Shown here one piece after another: positions 38,105-49,654 of a stretch of DNA of 64,000 bases (positions within the stretch are counted from its first letter, which is position 1; the number at the start of each line of letters is the position of its first letter). Made by a program: the position numbers and the translations under genes. Source of the stretch: Vigna angularis (taxonomy: Eukaryota; Streptophyta; Magnoliopsida; Fabales; Fabaceae); the NCBI RefSeq assembly GCF_016808095.1, contig NC_068971.1:14396501-14460500 (forward strand), in the 5' to 3' direction. The notes under the pieces were generated by a model. The model had not been told where the DNA came from. It was given only the letters and a program-made list of their open reading frames with translations, and did not search any database.

Positions 38105-39509
38105 ATGGCCAATATATCTCAAACATTTGGAGAAGGTGCATCCACAAATAGGTCACCATTATTTGCGGATGAAAATTATCCTTTTTGGAAAATTAGGATA
38201 AAAATTTTCTTGGAATCAATGGACAAGGGTGGATGGGATGCTATCATCAATGGACCCTTTGAACCAACGAAAATTGAGAATGGAAAGACAAAGATCAAAG
38301 ACTTCTCTAAGTGAACTGCAGATGAAAATAGAAGAGCTCACTACGATGTAAGAGCCAAGAACATCATCTCCTTAGCACTCAGTATTGATGAATTCTATAG
38401 GATCTTTATATGTTCAACACCAAAAGAAATGTAAGATGTTCTAGAAGTCACCCATGAAGGAACATATCAGGTTAAGAGAGCAAGGAAGAACTCTCTCATC
38501 ATAGAATACAAAATGTTTCTAATGAAGGGTGGTTAAACTATCTACGACGTACAAAAGTGGTTCACTTATATTGTTAACCACCTTCTTGCCCTGGGAAAGA
38601 CTTTTGACAAAAAGGAAATCAATATCAAGATCTTGAAGAGTTTAAACAAAAGTTGGCAGCCAAAGGTAACTGCTATATCAAAATCAAGAGATTTGACAAC
38701 CATGAACATGGCAACACTCTTTGGAAAATTGAGGGAACATGAGCTTGAGCTTAGTAGATTGAAAGAAGAAGAAGAGAAGGAACAGAAACACACTATTTCC
38801 TTCAAAACTTGAAGCAAAACGACTTCAAGAAGACACATTGAAGAGGCTGATTCAGAATCAAAAAATCCAGAGTTGGATGCAATGAACTTAATGGTAAAAA
38901 GGTTTTCAAAATTTATGAAATCAAGAAATAAATCTAGTTCTGATTTTGCAGGAAACTCTAAAGAAAACAGGAAGAAAGGCAAATCTGTTGTACCCCCAAC
39001 TTGGTATGAATGTGGCAAAGTTGGCCATACCAAACCTGAGTGTCTTGTCATGAAGATGAAGCAAAAGCTGGATGATAGGACCAGTCAAGACATCAGAAAG
39101 CACAAGCAGAAGAAGGCCTATATAGCATGGGAAGATAGTAATTCAAGTTGTCCTTCAAGCGACTCTGATGATAGCATTAAAGAGGAGAATAATTTGGGTT
39201 TGATGGTTGGCTCTGTATGCTAAAAAAGAAGCGAAAGCAGCTTTGAAAATGAGTCTACAGAAGATAGGTATTATTAGTTACTTGATGTTTTTTAAGAGCT
39301 ACACGGTGAGGCAATAAAAATGCAGTATCAAGTTAATAGATTGAAAAGTGAAAAGAGAGACTTAGAGAAAAAAATTGATAATCCTGTTAATGAAAATGAA
39401 TGCCTGAAAACTGATTTGGAAGTTGTAATAAAATCATCTAGGCAGGATGAAAATGAAAGTAAAACAAAGACTCAAGAATGCATAAATTGTGTCGATCACC
39501 TATGTTTTT
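38105..39509 (+). pseudogene. Sirevirus gag of unit A
   Basis: Opens MANISQTFGEGASTNRSPLF at 38105, then FWKIRIKIFLESMDKGGWDA, a TPKEM block, HEGTYQVKRARKNSLI, LGKTFDKKEINIKILKSLN and FGKLREHELELSRL, and ends in a Lys/Glu coiled coil. Stops interrupt it at 38312, 38430, 38535, 38810, 39221 and 39275 or thereabouts. The zinc knuckle reads WYECGKVGHTKPEC with Trp in place of the first Cys. UBN2-type copia gag, dead. Confidence 0.78.
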
Positions 39510-40104
39510 AGGGGGAGTTATACCCACCTCATATATCTATGTTTTTTATGATGAACAAAAAAATGTTTTATGGTTTCTTGCACAAAAAATGACATAACAA
39601 TTGATTTATCCTTATTGTGTTTGTGCTTGAGATGCCTTGTATATGCATTCATTATTTGTAAATGAATCATAAGTTTAAACAGATTTCACATTACATTTCT
39701 AGTGTTGGGATTGCTTTCAAGGTGTTTGGAGAGATGGTATTGTTCTTTGTTTTGGTAAGATATTGAGATTGTTCACATCTTTTTACTATAAGTGATTTTG
39801 AGTGGTGTGATAAGTACATCGACAGGGTATATCTCTGTATTCTTGTAACTCAATTATTATAGTAGAATTCCTTCAACTAAGGTTGTTGAAGGAAGACTAA
39901 ATGTAGGCTTGGCCGAACTAGTATATATCATTGTAATGATCTTTCTATCCTTTCTCTTTTATTGTTGATTCATCATACTTGTTTTTATTGATTTCAAGAA
40001 AACCAAAAGATTTTGCAAGCTTTTGAAAGCAACAAATTTTTAAGGCAAAATCCAATTCACCCCCTTTCTCTTGGCTTGAGATATAAGTCATCACTTTTCT
40101 AACA
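39510..40104 (+). repeat. Shortened LTR of unit B
   Basis: Same family as the LTR at 37010 (shared start, AAGGTTGTTGAAGGAAGA, ATGTAGGCTTG and TTTATTGTTGATTCAT blocks), but a central part including most palindromes is deleted. Normal CA end and primer-binding site follow. Confidence 0.75.
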
Positions 40105-40189
40105 ATTGGTATCAGAGGAAGGAATTTGAAAATTACTCGAATTTGAATCGGTTAGGTTTTTAGTATAATCGATTATAAAGTTCTTGATG

Positions 40190-42010
40190 GCCAGTATATC
40201 TCAAACATTTGGAGAAGAGGAATCCACAAACAGACCACCATTTGTGGGTGAGAACTACCCCTTTTGGAAAATTAGAATGAAGTTTTTCTTGGAATTAGTA
40301 AACAAGGGTGTATGGGATGTCATTATCAATGGTCCATTTGAGCCAACAAAAGTAGAGAATGGAAAGGCAAAGGCCAAAGATTTTCTGAGTGGACTGTAGA
40401 TGAGAACATGAGAGCACACTACGACGTAAGGGCCAAAAATATCATCTTCTCAACACTCACAATTGACGAGTTCTACAAAATCTCCACTTGTACAAAAATA
40501 AAGGAAATGGGGCACGTTCTTGAGGTTACTCATGAAGGAATAAATGAAGTTAAGAGAGCAAGAAAGAACTCTCTCATCCAAGAGTGTGAGATGTTTAGAT
40601 GAAAGCTGGTGAGACTATCTTTGATGTTCAAAAAAGATTCACACATATTTTTAACCACCTTCTTGCATTGGGAAAGACCTTTGATAAAGAAGAGATCAAT
40701 ATCAAGATCCTAAAGAGTCTTAATAGAAGTTGGCAGCCAAAGGTCATTGCCATTTCAGAATCTAGAGATTTAACATCTATGAACATGTCATCACTGTTTG
40801 GAAAATTGAGGGAACATGAGCTAGAGCTTGGCAGATTAAGAGAGGAGGGAGAAAGTGAACAAAAGCACACTATAGCCCTCAAAATAGCAAGTAGAACAAC
40901 TTCAAGAAATAACATTGAGGAATATGATTTAAAATTTAAAATTCCAGAGCTGGAAGCAATGAACATGATGGTAATAAGATTTTCAAAATTTACGAAATCT
41001 ATAAATAAATTTGGTTCTAATTTTGTAGTCAACACTAAAGGAAAGAGAAAGAAAAGAAAAGATGTTGTACCAACATTCTATGAATGTGAAAAAGTAGGCC
41101 ACATCAAACCTGAATGTCCTATCCTAAAAATGAAGCCAAAGCTAGATGACAGGATCAGTCAAGACAACAGAAAGAACAAGCAAAAGAAGGCCTATATTGT
41201 TTGGGAGGATAGTGACTCAAACTGCTATTCAAGTGATTTTGATGAAAGCTTGGAAGAGGAGACAAATATGTGCTTGATGGTTGGTTCAGTGTTTTCAAAC
41301 AACAGTAAAGGTAGCTTTGATGATGAGCCTATTGAAGAGAGGTATTATCAACTGCTTGATGCTTTTAAAGAGCTACATTATGAGGCTATAAAAATTCAAT
41401 ACCATGTTAACATATTGAAAAGTGAAAAGAGAGATTTAGAGAGAAGAATTGATAATCTTGTGAATGATAATGAAACCTGAAAATTGAATCAGAAATTGTT
41501 ATACAATCTTCTAAGAAGGATGGAACTAAGAGTAAAATAAAGTTTTAGGAATGTACAACTTGCCCTGTACATTTAGAGAGAATTGATTACTTGATGAACA
41601 TACTATCCAAATTCACTCTAGGAAGATCAAACCTTGAAGCTGTGTTAGGCTCCCAAAGGAGAGTGATTAATAAACAAGGAATAGGATACACTGGTAAAAG
41701 CAATAAAATCAATGCTAAGAAGTTTTCTGATCTTAGCAAAACTTCTTCTATATCCTACTTTTACTATAACAACATTGGTCATTTATCCAAAGCATGCTAT
41801 TATAGAAAAGTTGGTGTTCCAAAAGGAAATTCAAGTGGATACCTAAGGAGCCAACTCATGCTACTAACAGTTGATGCCCCAAATTCATTCGGGTACTTGC
41901 AACAAAACCATTTGAGTGTTTTACAGGAAACTGAAATAAATTCGAAGCATAGTGGCTCCAGAAATGCATCATTTTTCATTGCGTTCTTCAAGTGTGGTAA
42001 CAAGATCTAA
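40190..42010 (+). pseudogene. Sirevirus gag of unit B
   Basis: Starts MASISQTFGEEESTNRPPF at 40190, then a frame break near 40395, EVTHEGINEVKRARKNSLI, and an open stretch 40599-41480 with LGKTFDKEEINIKILKSLNR and FGKLREHELELGRL. The first zinc knuckle reads FYECEKVGHIKPEC, with Phe for the first Cys. A second knuckle-like segment at about 41755 reads YFYYNNIGHLSKAC, lacking both leading Cys. It is the longest and best preserved gag of the three tandem units but still has at least three lesions. Confidence 0.78.
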
Positions 42011-42083
42011 TTCTAGCAAAACATGCATCATTCATATATTGTACATTCATTTGGATGTGTGTAATGAACATTGGTTGAATAGT

Positions 42084-43089
42084 CACTAGTACAAAAACAG
42101 AGTATAACGTCATGCATTCAACGTCCAACCATTGAAAAACCAAAATGATCGATGGCATTTTTGTAAATAAATACAATTATTAGACGTCATTTAGAACTGT
42201 AATTCGACGTCAATTTGTTATAAGACGTCGAATATTGAGATGTTCGACGCCTATTGGATAAATTTTGCAAAAATGTTTGGCCCGAAGGTGAAAATATACT
42301 TATTAATGACGTCGAATGCCCTAGCGTTAGACGTCAAAAGGTTATAAAACGTCGAATGCCCTAGCGTTAGACGTCAAAATGTTAGTGAATTCAATAAAAA
42401 TTTAAGCGGGAGATTGAAAATTCATTCACTTTATCTTAGCGCGCGAGACCCTTTTCTCTGCTCAAACATTTCTCGAACGAAGTTTGACAGCCATCATATG
42501 TAATCTTTCCTTCATTTGATACAAACGCAGGTTAATTAACTACTTTAGGTATGATTTTCGTTTGTTTTGACCAATTATTTTTGTGTTCTTGTCCTTCATA
42601 GGCGCATTCGGCTTTCTCTCTCACGGGTGGCAACACCTTATTCCAACGAACCCACCTTTTCAAGGTTAGTTTTCGTTTTCCTTTTGAAAAACTTAATTGT
42701 TGAACTTGTTTCTTGTTTTTTTTATTGAAGTTGTTTGTTGTTGTTGTTTGGTTGAACTTGTTCGTTGTTATTTGGTTGAACTTGTTTGTTGTTGATACTA
42801 CACTGCACGTTCATAGTTCGTACTTTATAAAATACCAAAAACTGAAATTTGTTGTTTTTCTGTTTTTCAAGTTTTCGTAGAGTTGTAAAAAAGTATCACA
42901 AAGGATCACAATTAATTAACAAAAATAAAAAAAATTGATTAACGTCGTATATAAAAAAATTCGACATTAATTAGGTTAAAGTCGAATTTTTTAAATTCGA
43001 TGTCAATTTAATGTCTCCTGATATGACGTCGGCCTTAATTTCGATGTGAAAGGCCAAAAAACACCGACATTCTACGGTGTTGTTAAGAT
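42084..43089 (+). mobile_element. CACTA-type element, left end clear, right end lost
   Basis: Begins CACTAGTACAAAAACAGAGT at 42084, followed by many GACGTC-containing subterminal repeats (about 42110-42380 and again 42940-43050: GACGTCGAATGCCCTAGCG twice), a 5'-leader-like region with two short introns (42420-42680) and a second zone of subterminal repeats. The expected right terminus (TACTAGTG) is not present before the LTR of unit C at 43090. No transposase seen. Confidence 0.6.
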
Positions 43090-44483
43090 TGTTGATAAGG
43101 GGAGCACTAGTTTAGTTGAACCCACAATCTCAGTAATATTTGAGTTTTTTATGATGACAACACATAATTAATAACACATGGGTATTTTGTGTTACATGTT
43201 CTATGCTTACATGATATAAGAGTATATGAGAACATGGTTGTGTTGATTGTTGTGTTGTTTATTGCATTTCATTGAGTTATATATGTGACTTTATACACAA
43301 ATGCATGACACATGTTTTTGGATGAAAAACCATAAGCACTAATATTGAACTTTAAAATGTGTGGCAAAACATCAGTTTGTAATCAATTACATTATGGGGT
43401 GGATCGATTAAAACTCGTGTTTTTGCACAAACTTTTTCAATTATGCTGTGAGAGTTTTTCAAAGAGAAAAGTTTTCAAAACTTTGCATAACACTGTTGCA
43501 TAATCGATTGCATGCGATATGTATTCGATTAAGTTTGTTACTGTTTTGAAATTTGTTAATGCTTGATATAACTGTTACAACGATTATATTTTTAAATATG
43601 TTGACCAAGCATTAAATGCTATTCGACTACATTAATTGTGAATTCAATTAAGTGCTTTGATTGCTACTATCTGTTATAACTGAATTGGTGTATTCAACTG
43701 CATTAGTAGCTTAGTCGATTAAAATGCGTTAGAGATGTGTTATATTATAAATTGACGCAAATTTGATTTCTGGAAAGACTTTTGTGATTATAACATTTTT
43801 ATATTCTTTTGCAGAAAAGTGAAAAGCTTATAGAAAGAGAAAGAGCTCCAAGAAACTAGTTTGACCGTGGTGATCAACTAGGTGTGATTTCTTGAAGAGC
43901 AAGATTGCTGAGTTTTCAAAGTGTGATCTATCTGCACATATGGGTGTCTACTGCAAGATCAGGTTCGACAATCTGCTGAAGATTGGGTTGAGTTCCCTCT
44001 TATGATTACAGGAAGAAGGACGTGCTGCGTTCTTGACTTTGAGGGTGCCTCAAAGGGGTTGGACTACAGGAGAGGGGATTCTTGTTGCTAGTCTGTTTGT
44101 ATACTGCCTATATTTTGATTAGAGGGTTAGAGAGGTGTTTTATATTTTTGACGTGAGGTCTCTATAAAACCCTTGTTGTAAAAACCTTGATTATTATAGT
44201 GCATATGCTTCCTGTGGTTGGAAGGACACTGGATGTAGGCTTGGTCGAACCAGTATAAAAACTCAGCGTTTGATCTTTCTTATCCCTACTCTGTTACATT
44301 CAATCGATTATACTCTTTGCGCATTCGATTAAATTTCCGCTGCATTGAAAATCTTTTAACTTGTATTTCAAGAAAAGTTTAAAGGCATCTCTTTTGGTGA
44401 AAAAGATTTTGAAAGTTTTAAATTTTATACTTCACCAATTAACCCCCCCTCTTGGTGTGAGAAAAAAACATTCTTTTTTAACA
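43090..44483 (+). repeat. LTR of unit C
   Basis: TG...CA ends; ATCGATTA-like palindromes near 43383, 43405, 43503, 43527 and 43722; AAGGACACTGGATGTAGGCTTGG near the end corresponds to the shared block in A and B; a Met-tRNA-type primer-binding site follows. Confidence 0.75.
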
Positions 44484-44564
44484 ATTGGCACCAGAGCTAG
44501 TTTTCATAAAATATTTGAAACACTAGTCGATTACGATTTTCATTTAATCGACTGATCCTTGAAA

Positions 44565-44866
44565 ATGGCTTTCAATTCTCAAACCTTTGGTGAAGGTGCA
44601 TCCACAAATAGATCACAATTATTTGCTGGAGAAAACTATGCTTTTTGGAAAATAAGGATGCAAATCTTTCTTGAATCCGTGGATAAAGGATTTTGGGATG
44701 CAACTCTAAACGATCCATATGAACCCATACAAATTGTGAATGGAAAAATTGTTTTGAAAAACTTTTCTGAGTGGACTTAGGATGAAAATCGTAGAGCACA
44801 ATATGATGTTAAAGCTAGGAATGTAATTGCTTCTGCGCTAACAATGGATGAATTTTTCAGGATATC
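44565..44866 (+). pseudogene. 5' part of Sirevirus gag of unit C
   Basis: Reads MAFNSQTFGEGASTNRSQLF, FWKIRMQIFLESVDKGFWDA, then a stop at 44778-44780 right after NFSEWT. In-frame DENRRAQYDVKARNVIASAL continues to 44866. Closely parallel to the gag starts at 38105 and 40190. Truncated by the gypsy LTR. Confidence 0.78.
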
Positions 44867-45993
44867 TGTTAACACTTCAGCAAGTGTACCGAATCGTATC
44901 AAGTAATAATAATTGGTAAGACCAAGTATCGTTTCCCTAGAGACTCACGGCCTAAACATTCATATGGTTTCTTGATTAATTAGGAGTTGTAAACGAAATC
45001 ATTGTGTTTATATTGTGGAAAATAAATATGAATGCAAATTGTTGATCAATTGGATTGAAAGATGCAAAGGTGATTGATATAAGATATGGAATGATTATGT
45101 TGTTGGGGTTTCCGACTTATCCTATCTACTCTCATGTATTTATGAATTCATTTTCTTCGTTAATGTTAATGCAACTTTCTAATTTACCTTAAACCCGATG
45201 TCTCGGTGAAGAAAGACTACTCCTAATTACTAGTTCACAATGTCTTGTATTCGTAACAATTAATCATGCATTACATTCGCACAGAAGCTTAAAGGCAACC
45301 AACCCTCCTATACCTATGTCTAGGTAATATTGCTTTTGGGAGAATTTCCCCAGTTCTAGATTATCCCATATGTATCCATAGTGACAAAATCAATAATCAT
45401 GCAATTGAATGAGTTAAACAAAGTATGCATAGAGTGTAGAGGAAAAACCCTAACAATTAATGAAGTAAAACATTTTATAATAAGAATCAATTCAATACAT
45501 GAGAGTTTCAAAGGATTACATCGTTTCCCCAACAACAATGGAGGTTTAGTTCACCATAGACATGGTGAAACTAGATGAAAATAATGAAAAGAATGAAAGA
45601 TAAAACCCTAAAAGTTGAAGATCGGAGCTTCCGCATCCAAAATCCGCCTCCAAGGGGTGAAAGGAGTGTGTTTTCACCACTTTCTGTCCAAAGATATGAA
45701 CCCTAGAACGTCCAAAACCTTAAATAGTTCATTAAGAATACAACAAAATGGCCCAAGCCCACGCCGCCAACGCTCAGCGCCCCAAAATGGCGCTCAGCGG
45801 TAGTTGCGACACTCTTTTGACCCTCATCGGTGGTGCCCAAGCGTGAAATAGTGCTTCCAAAACCAAATTGGCGCTCAGTAGTGGCGCCCAAGTGTGAAAC
45901 AATGCTTTCAGAACTAAGTTGGCACTCAGCGGTGGTGCCCAGGCATGAAACAGTGGTTGCACTTCCAGACTGGCGCTCAGCTATGGCATTCGA
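44867..45993 (+). repeat. Partial gypsy LTR, same family as 17671-19080
   Basis: Starts TGTTAACACTTCAGCAAGTG and shares GGTAAGACCAAGTATCGTTTC, the TTGATTAATTAG, CTCATGTAT.TATGAATTC and ACATGAGAGTTCA.AAGG blocks with the LTR at 17671. Bases 45760-45990 are an internal degenerate repeat (GGCGCTCAGCGGTGGCGCCC-like units, each followed by AAGCGTGAAA). The last 200 bp of the LTR are missing; the sequence switches to chromovirus gag near 45994. Confidence 0.68.
45760..45985 (+). repeat. GC-rich tandem repeat at the end of the LTR fragment
   Basis: Five to six diverged units of about 45 bp with the words GGCGCTCAGCGGT, GGTGCCCAAGCGTGAAA and CCAAATTGGCGCTCAG. The corresponding part of the LTR at 17671 has GGGCGCCCGGGCGG words, so this is a variable repeat zone of the family. 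Confidence 0.55.
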
Positions 45994-47033
45994 AGTTTTG
46001 TGTTCGGTGCAACAAGAATGGGCACTGTGAGAAGGAATGCAACTTGGGAAGGAGGGTTGTGCTGAGGCCGCCGAATGTTAGGAGGTTTCAACAGAGAGGC
46101 GGTGGCCGAGCACAAGCGGTCGGTCGGGTCTATGCAATGACGGGGACCGAAGCAGCAAGCTCAGGTAACCTCATCACCAACTCTTGCTTGTTATATGGAC
46201 TGTCATGTTGTGTGTTATTTGACTCGGGGGCAACACATTCCTTTATCTCAAAGGCATGTGTTGAGAAGTTGGGGTTGTCAGTGAGTGAGATGCAATTTGA
46301 TCTGGTGGTGTCAACCCGAACAACTGGTGAGGTTAGGACGTTTACTGTATGTATTAGATGTTCGATTGAGGTGGAAGGGCGTAGATTCAAAGTAAACCGT
46401 ATATGCTTACCTCTGCAAGGCTTAGAGGTAATTTTAGGAATGGATTGGTTGGCTACCAATCACATTCTCATAGATTGCGGCGAGAAGAAGTTGGTATTCC
46501 CCAGTGAAGAAGAGGAATTGTCCTTGACAGTCGACCAGTTAAGGATAGATGTAATAGAGGGTGTCAGTTGCTTCCTGGTGTTGTCGCACTTAGACGTAGT
46601 GCCGGATGAGTTGGGGATTGACCGTTCGGTTAGTGGAGAGCAGAGTGGAGACCGTTCGGTCATAAGGAAGTTGATTGTGGATCGTTCGGTCGTGAACGAA
46701 TTTTTGGACGTTTTCCCAGAAGAAGTGCTTGGGCTACCTCCTCCTCGCGAATTGGAATTCTCCATTGATATGTTTTCGGGAGCAGGGTCAGTCTCTATAG
46801 CGCCGTACATAATGGCTCCAGCAGAGCTAGCCGAGCTCAAAAAGCAAATAGAAGAGCTACTAGAGAACCAGTTCATTCGGCAAAGTGCATCAACTTGGGG
46901 AGCTCCAATGCTACTAGTGAAGAAGAAAGATGGTAGCTCTCGGCTATGTGTGGACTACCGAAAGTTGAACAAGCTGACCATCAAAAACAAGTACCCCTTT
47001 CCAACGATTGATGATTTGATGGATCAACTGTGT

Positions 47034-47067
<34 letters not shown>

Positions 47068-47180
47068 CTACTGTGTTCTCTAAGATCGACCTAAGGTTTG
47101 GATACCACCAAATTTTCGTTAAGGAGGGTTATGTTCAGAAGACTGCATTCAGATCTAGATATGGTCACTACGTGATATGA
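45994..47180 (+). pseudogene. Ty3/gypsy (chromovirus-type) gag-protease-RT fragment
   Basis: The open frame (native part from about 45998) reads [14 protein letters not shown], a complete CCHC zinc knuckle; then [20 protein letters not shown], the retropepsin DSGA site; [20 protein letters not shown]; and the start of [42 protein letters not shown] and [13 protein letters not shown]. It stops after YGHYVI at 47178-47180, before the catalytic YVDD region, so RT is truncated. The frame is open for over 390 codons, including a run of ten Gly codons from the poly-G tract. The 5' part of gag is missing because it is fused to the LTR fragment on the left. Confidence 0.85.
47036..47067 (+). repeat. 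Uninterrupted run of 32 G
   Basis: 32 consecutive G residues inside the RT coding sequence, replacing what is normally one or two Gly codons between DDLMDQL and VFSKIDLR. The run keeps the reading frame. Such runs form G-quadruplexes and are error-prone in sequencing and assembly. Confidence 0.95.
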
Positions 47181-48784
47181 TCATAAATGGGGCAACAATG
47201 AAAAGTTTCAAAGTGACAAAAACACAAAAAGAGTAGAATAGGTTTCAAAGGCTTGTATTTGCCTCTTTGTTTTCTTTTCATTATTTCTAGTAGAATAAAC
47301 GCTTATAAAGCCTTCTTTTCCTTTAAGCACAAGCAATGTGGGACTCTCATGGTTATGTCTTAAAACAAAAGAAGAGGAAGAAAGGCGTCTTAAATGGAAG
47401 TGCAAGGTAGCATAGCTTTCTTCTTTGTTTTGAACTTTAGGAAAACTAGTTGGCTTATAAACCCTTTAGGATGAAGGGAATTAAGCAATGTGGGACTCAA
47501 AGCACCTTAGGAGCTGCTGGCCGGCCTTGAGACTAGAACTCCCACATCTCTTAATTCCACTCTCCAAACTCACTCCAAGGGCTATATAAGAAGGCTTAGG
47601 GTCTCCTTTTGGATCAACTTCGAAATTGAATGTATTCTTTGAGTTGAATTGCAAATTTGCATTCCTCTTGAGATAGTTTTCTATCTCTATTCCATTTTGG
47701 GTAGACCTTATCTTGCGCAAAGCGAGTGGCGGTCATTTTCTATACGAAATTAATTATGTTCCAACCTGTGTTCATCCAGTATCTGTTGTTGTTGTACTTC
47801 TTAACTGTTTTGCATTGTGCTTGCTGTTTCATGTATTTAGTTGGCTGGAATTCTTCTCTGGAACATGATACAACATCCACAAAATCTTAAGGATGGTCCA
47901 GAAGCTTGAAGTCATTGCTTGGAGGTGTTAAACTATGGTTGTTCTAGTGGCTGGCACAAACAACTTACTGCACAAGCAAAACAATGCTATTGGAGGTCTT
48001 TTCAACAAGTAGGTGTCCTTATTCCATTTTGTGTGCTTGTTCCAGCTTTTATTCTTGTCTTGGTTGGATTGTATATGTCTTTTATTTCTTGTTAGCTTTT
48101 CTTTGAGTCATATGTTTGTTCCTCTTTAGGAGTTTTCAAGCACAACATTTCTTAAATTGCATAGCCAAGAGTAAATTTTTGCATTTCCATGCTTGTATAT
48201 TGAATTGAGTTTGATCACCATAGGATTTAAGTGTGTGAACTTTGCTTATATGTTCTGTATCAATAGAGGCATTCAACAATTCCAAATTTCATTTTAATCA
48301 AACACACTTTCCAGTTTGAATGTGCTTGGCCGAGACACAAAATTTCCATTGTTGCTTGCTGTTTTGTCTTTCATAAATATTTAGAATATTGCCCTTTGTT
48401 TTGTGCCAAGTTTCTTGATTTTTTAGGTTCAATTTTCACCATTTGTCTTGTTGTTGTCATCCATTTTTTTTGGCTTCTACCGTGTGCTGTATTGGTTTGG
48501 ACTTCTTTTGGTGTTGATGTTGGATTGTACATCTTTCCACTTGCTTTAGCCTTGAGCTGGTACTCTTAAATCTATATTTGTGAGATATATTACTATCTTG
48601 AAAGAAAAGTGCAAGGGAGTGATCTTGTTCTTTCTTTCACCATAAAACTGTGAGCCTTGAGCCATCATTTCTTGGTGTTTTTGAGTGAACCTTGGCTGTT
48701 GTTTGCGCCACTTTTAGCTGTTGTTTTCACACTAATTCTAACGTGGTTGTTGTGTTAGATTGTTGTTGTTTGTGCCTTTTTAAA
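47181..48784 (+). other. Probable LTR and leader of a second gypsy element
   Basis: Promoter-like sequence with CTATATAAGAAGG at 47582, a duplicated GCAATGTGGGACTC word (47332 and 47483) and a long leader precede the gag ORF at 48692. This is the layout of a gypsy LTR plus leader, but neither LTR boundaries nor a good primer-binding site could be fixed. Confidence 0.4.
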
Positions 48785-49654
48785 ATGTCTACAGGTTCAA
48801 GCCATTCCTCTTCTAATAGAGCTAGCCATCATGGAGGTACATCTAGCAAGTTTGATATGATGAAGGCATTTCAACAAATGCAACACCAACTTGATTCAAT
48901 TAGTAAGCGGCTGGACACGGAGGTAAAGGGAAAAGGGAAGCAAACACATGATCATGAGCATGGTTCATCGAAGAAGAAGCAAGAAGATCACACCTTGGAT
49001 CAAAGCAATGGAATGCCAAAGTTGACTTTGCCACCTTTCAAAGGAGAAGCCGAACCTACTGTATTTTTAGATTGGATAGCTAAAGTAGATCAGATTTTTT
49101 ATTTGTATAGTGTAGAGGGACATTTGCGTGTAAAGTTAGCTATTTTAGCTTTAGAGGGATACGTCATGCAATGGCTACTTAGGATGAACAAAAACACCAC
49201 CAGGAGCTCACGCGCGAGCTCTTGGGAACATTTTCGGGACTTGTTGTACCAGCGATTCGTACCTCCATACTACCTTAGGGACCTCCTGATTAAGCTCCAA
49301 CGGCTTACTCAAGGTAGACGAAGTGTGGAGGAGTATGCGCGCGAGCTCGAAGTGCTCTTATATCATACTAACAATACAAATGAAACTGAATTCGAAAAAA
49401 TAGCAAGATTTATCGGCGGTCTCAATAGAAACATCCAAGACATTGTGGAGCTCCATGATGATGAGAATTTGGATGTTGTGGTGCATAGGGCTATGAAGGT
49501 TGAAAGACAAATTTTGCGAAAAGATTCCTACCGTAACAAGCTTTCAAGCTCTTCAAAGGAAAAATTTTACAAGAGTTCATCGTCACGAGACAAAGACAAG
49601 GATGCTTCTAGGGAGACCACTCATAAATCTCGCCCATCGTTTTATAAAGTTTAA
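48785..49654 (+). pseudogene. Ty3/gypsy gag protein, truncated element
   Basis: The open frame begins at 48692, but the most natural start is ATG 48785 (MSTGSSHSSSNRASHHGG). A short coiled coil (FQQMQHQLDSISKRLD), a basic linker and a Retrotrans_gag domain follow: LTLPPFKGEAEPTVFLDWIA, LRVKLAILALEGYVMQWLL, WEHFRDLLYQRFVPPYYLRD, FIGGLNRNIQDIVEL. It forms the particle shell of a gypsy element. It ends in a Ser/Lys-rich tail at 49654 with no zinc knuckle and no protease or pol after it, so the element is cut off there. No internal stop. Confidence 0.8.

Larger units (their letters stand above)
37010..39509 (+). mobile_element. Sirevirus-like unit A: LTR, primer-binding site, gag, no pol
   Basis: LTR 37010-38025 starts TGTTGATAGGGGGAGC and ends CTAACA. 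It is followed by ATTGGTAACATAGCTAG, a mutated Met-tRNA primer-binding site, and by gag from 38105. The gag runs to about 39509 and then joins directly to the middle of another LTR (unit B). There is no protease, integrase, RT or RNase H. Confidence 0.78.
39510..42083 (+). mobile_element. Sirevirus-like unit B: shortened LTR, primer-binding site, gag, no pol
   Basis: The LTR (39510-40104) begins at the AGGGGGAG just inside the normal start and is shortened to 595 bp. It ends CTAACA and is followed by ATTGGTATCAGAGG, a good Met-tRNA primer-binding site. Gag runs 40190-42010. The unit then meets the CACTA element at 42084. No pol domain follows. Confidence 0.75.
43090..44866 (+). mobile_element. 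Sirevirus-like unit C: LTR, primer-binding site, gag start, cut by a gypsy LTR
   Basis: LTR 43090-44483 starts TGTTGATAAGGGGAGC and ends TTTAACA. It is followed by ATTGGCACCAGAGCTAG, a primer-binding site with one main change, then gag from 44565. The gag is cut at 44866 by the gypsy LTR beginning TGTTAACA. The LTR is the longest of the group (1,394 bp) and clearly diverged from those of A and B. Confidence 0.75.
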
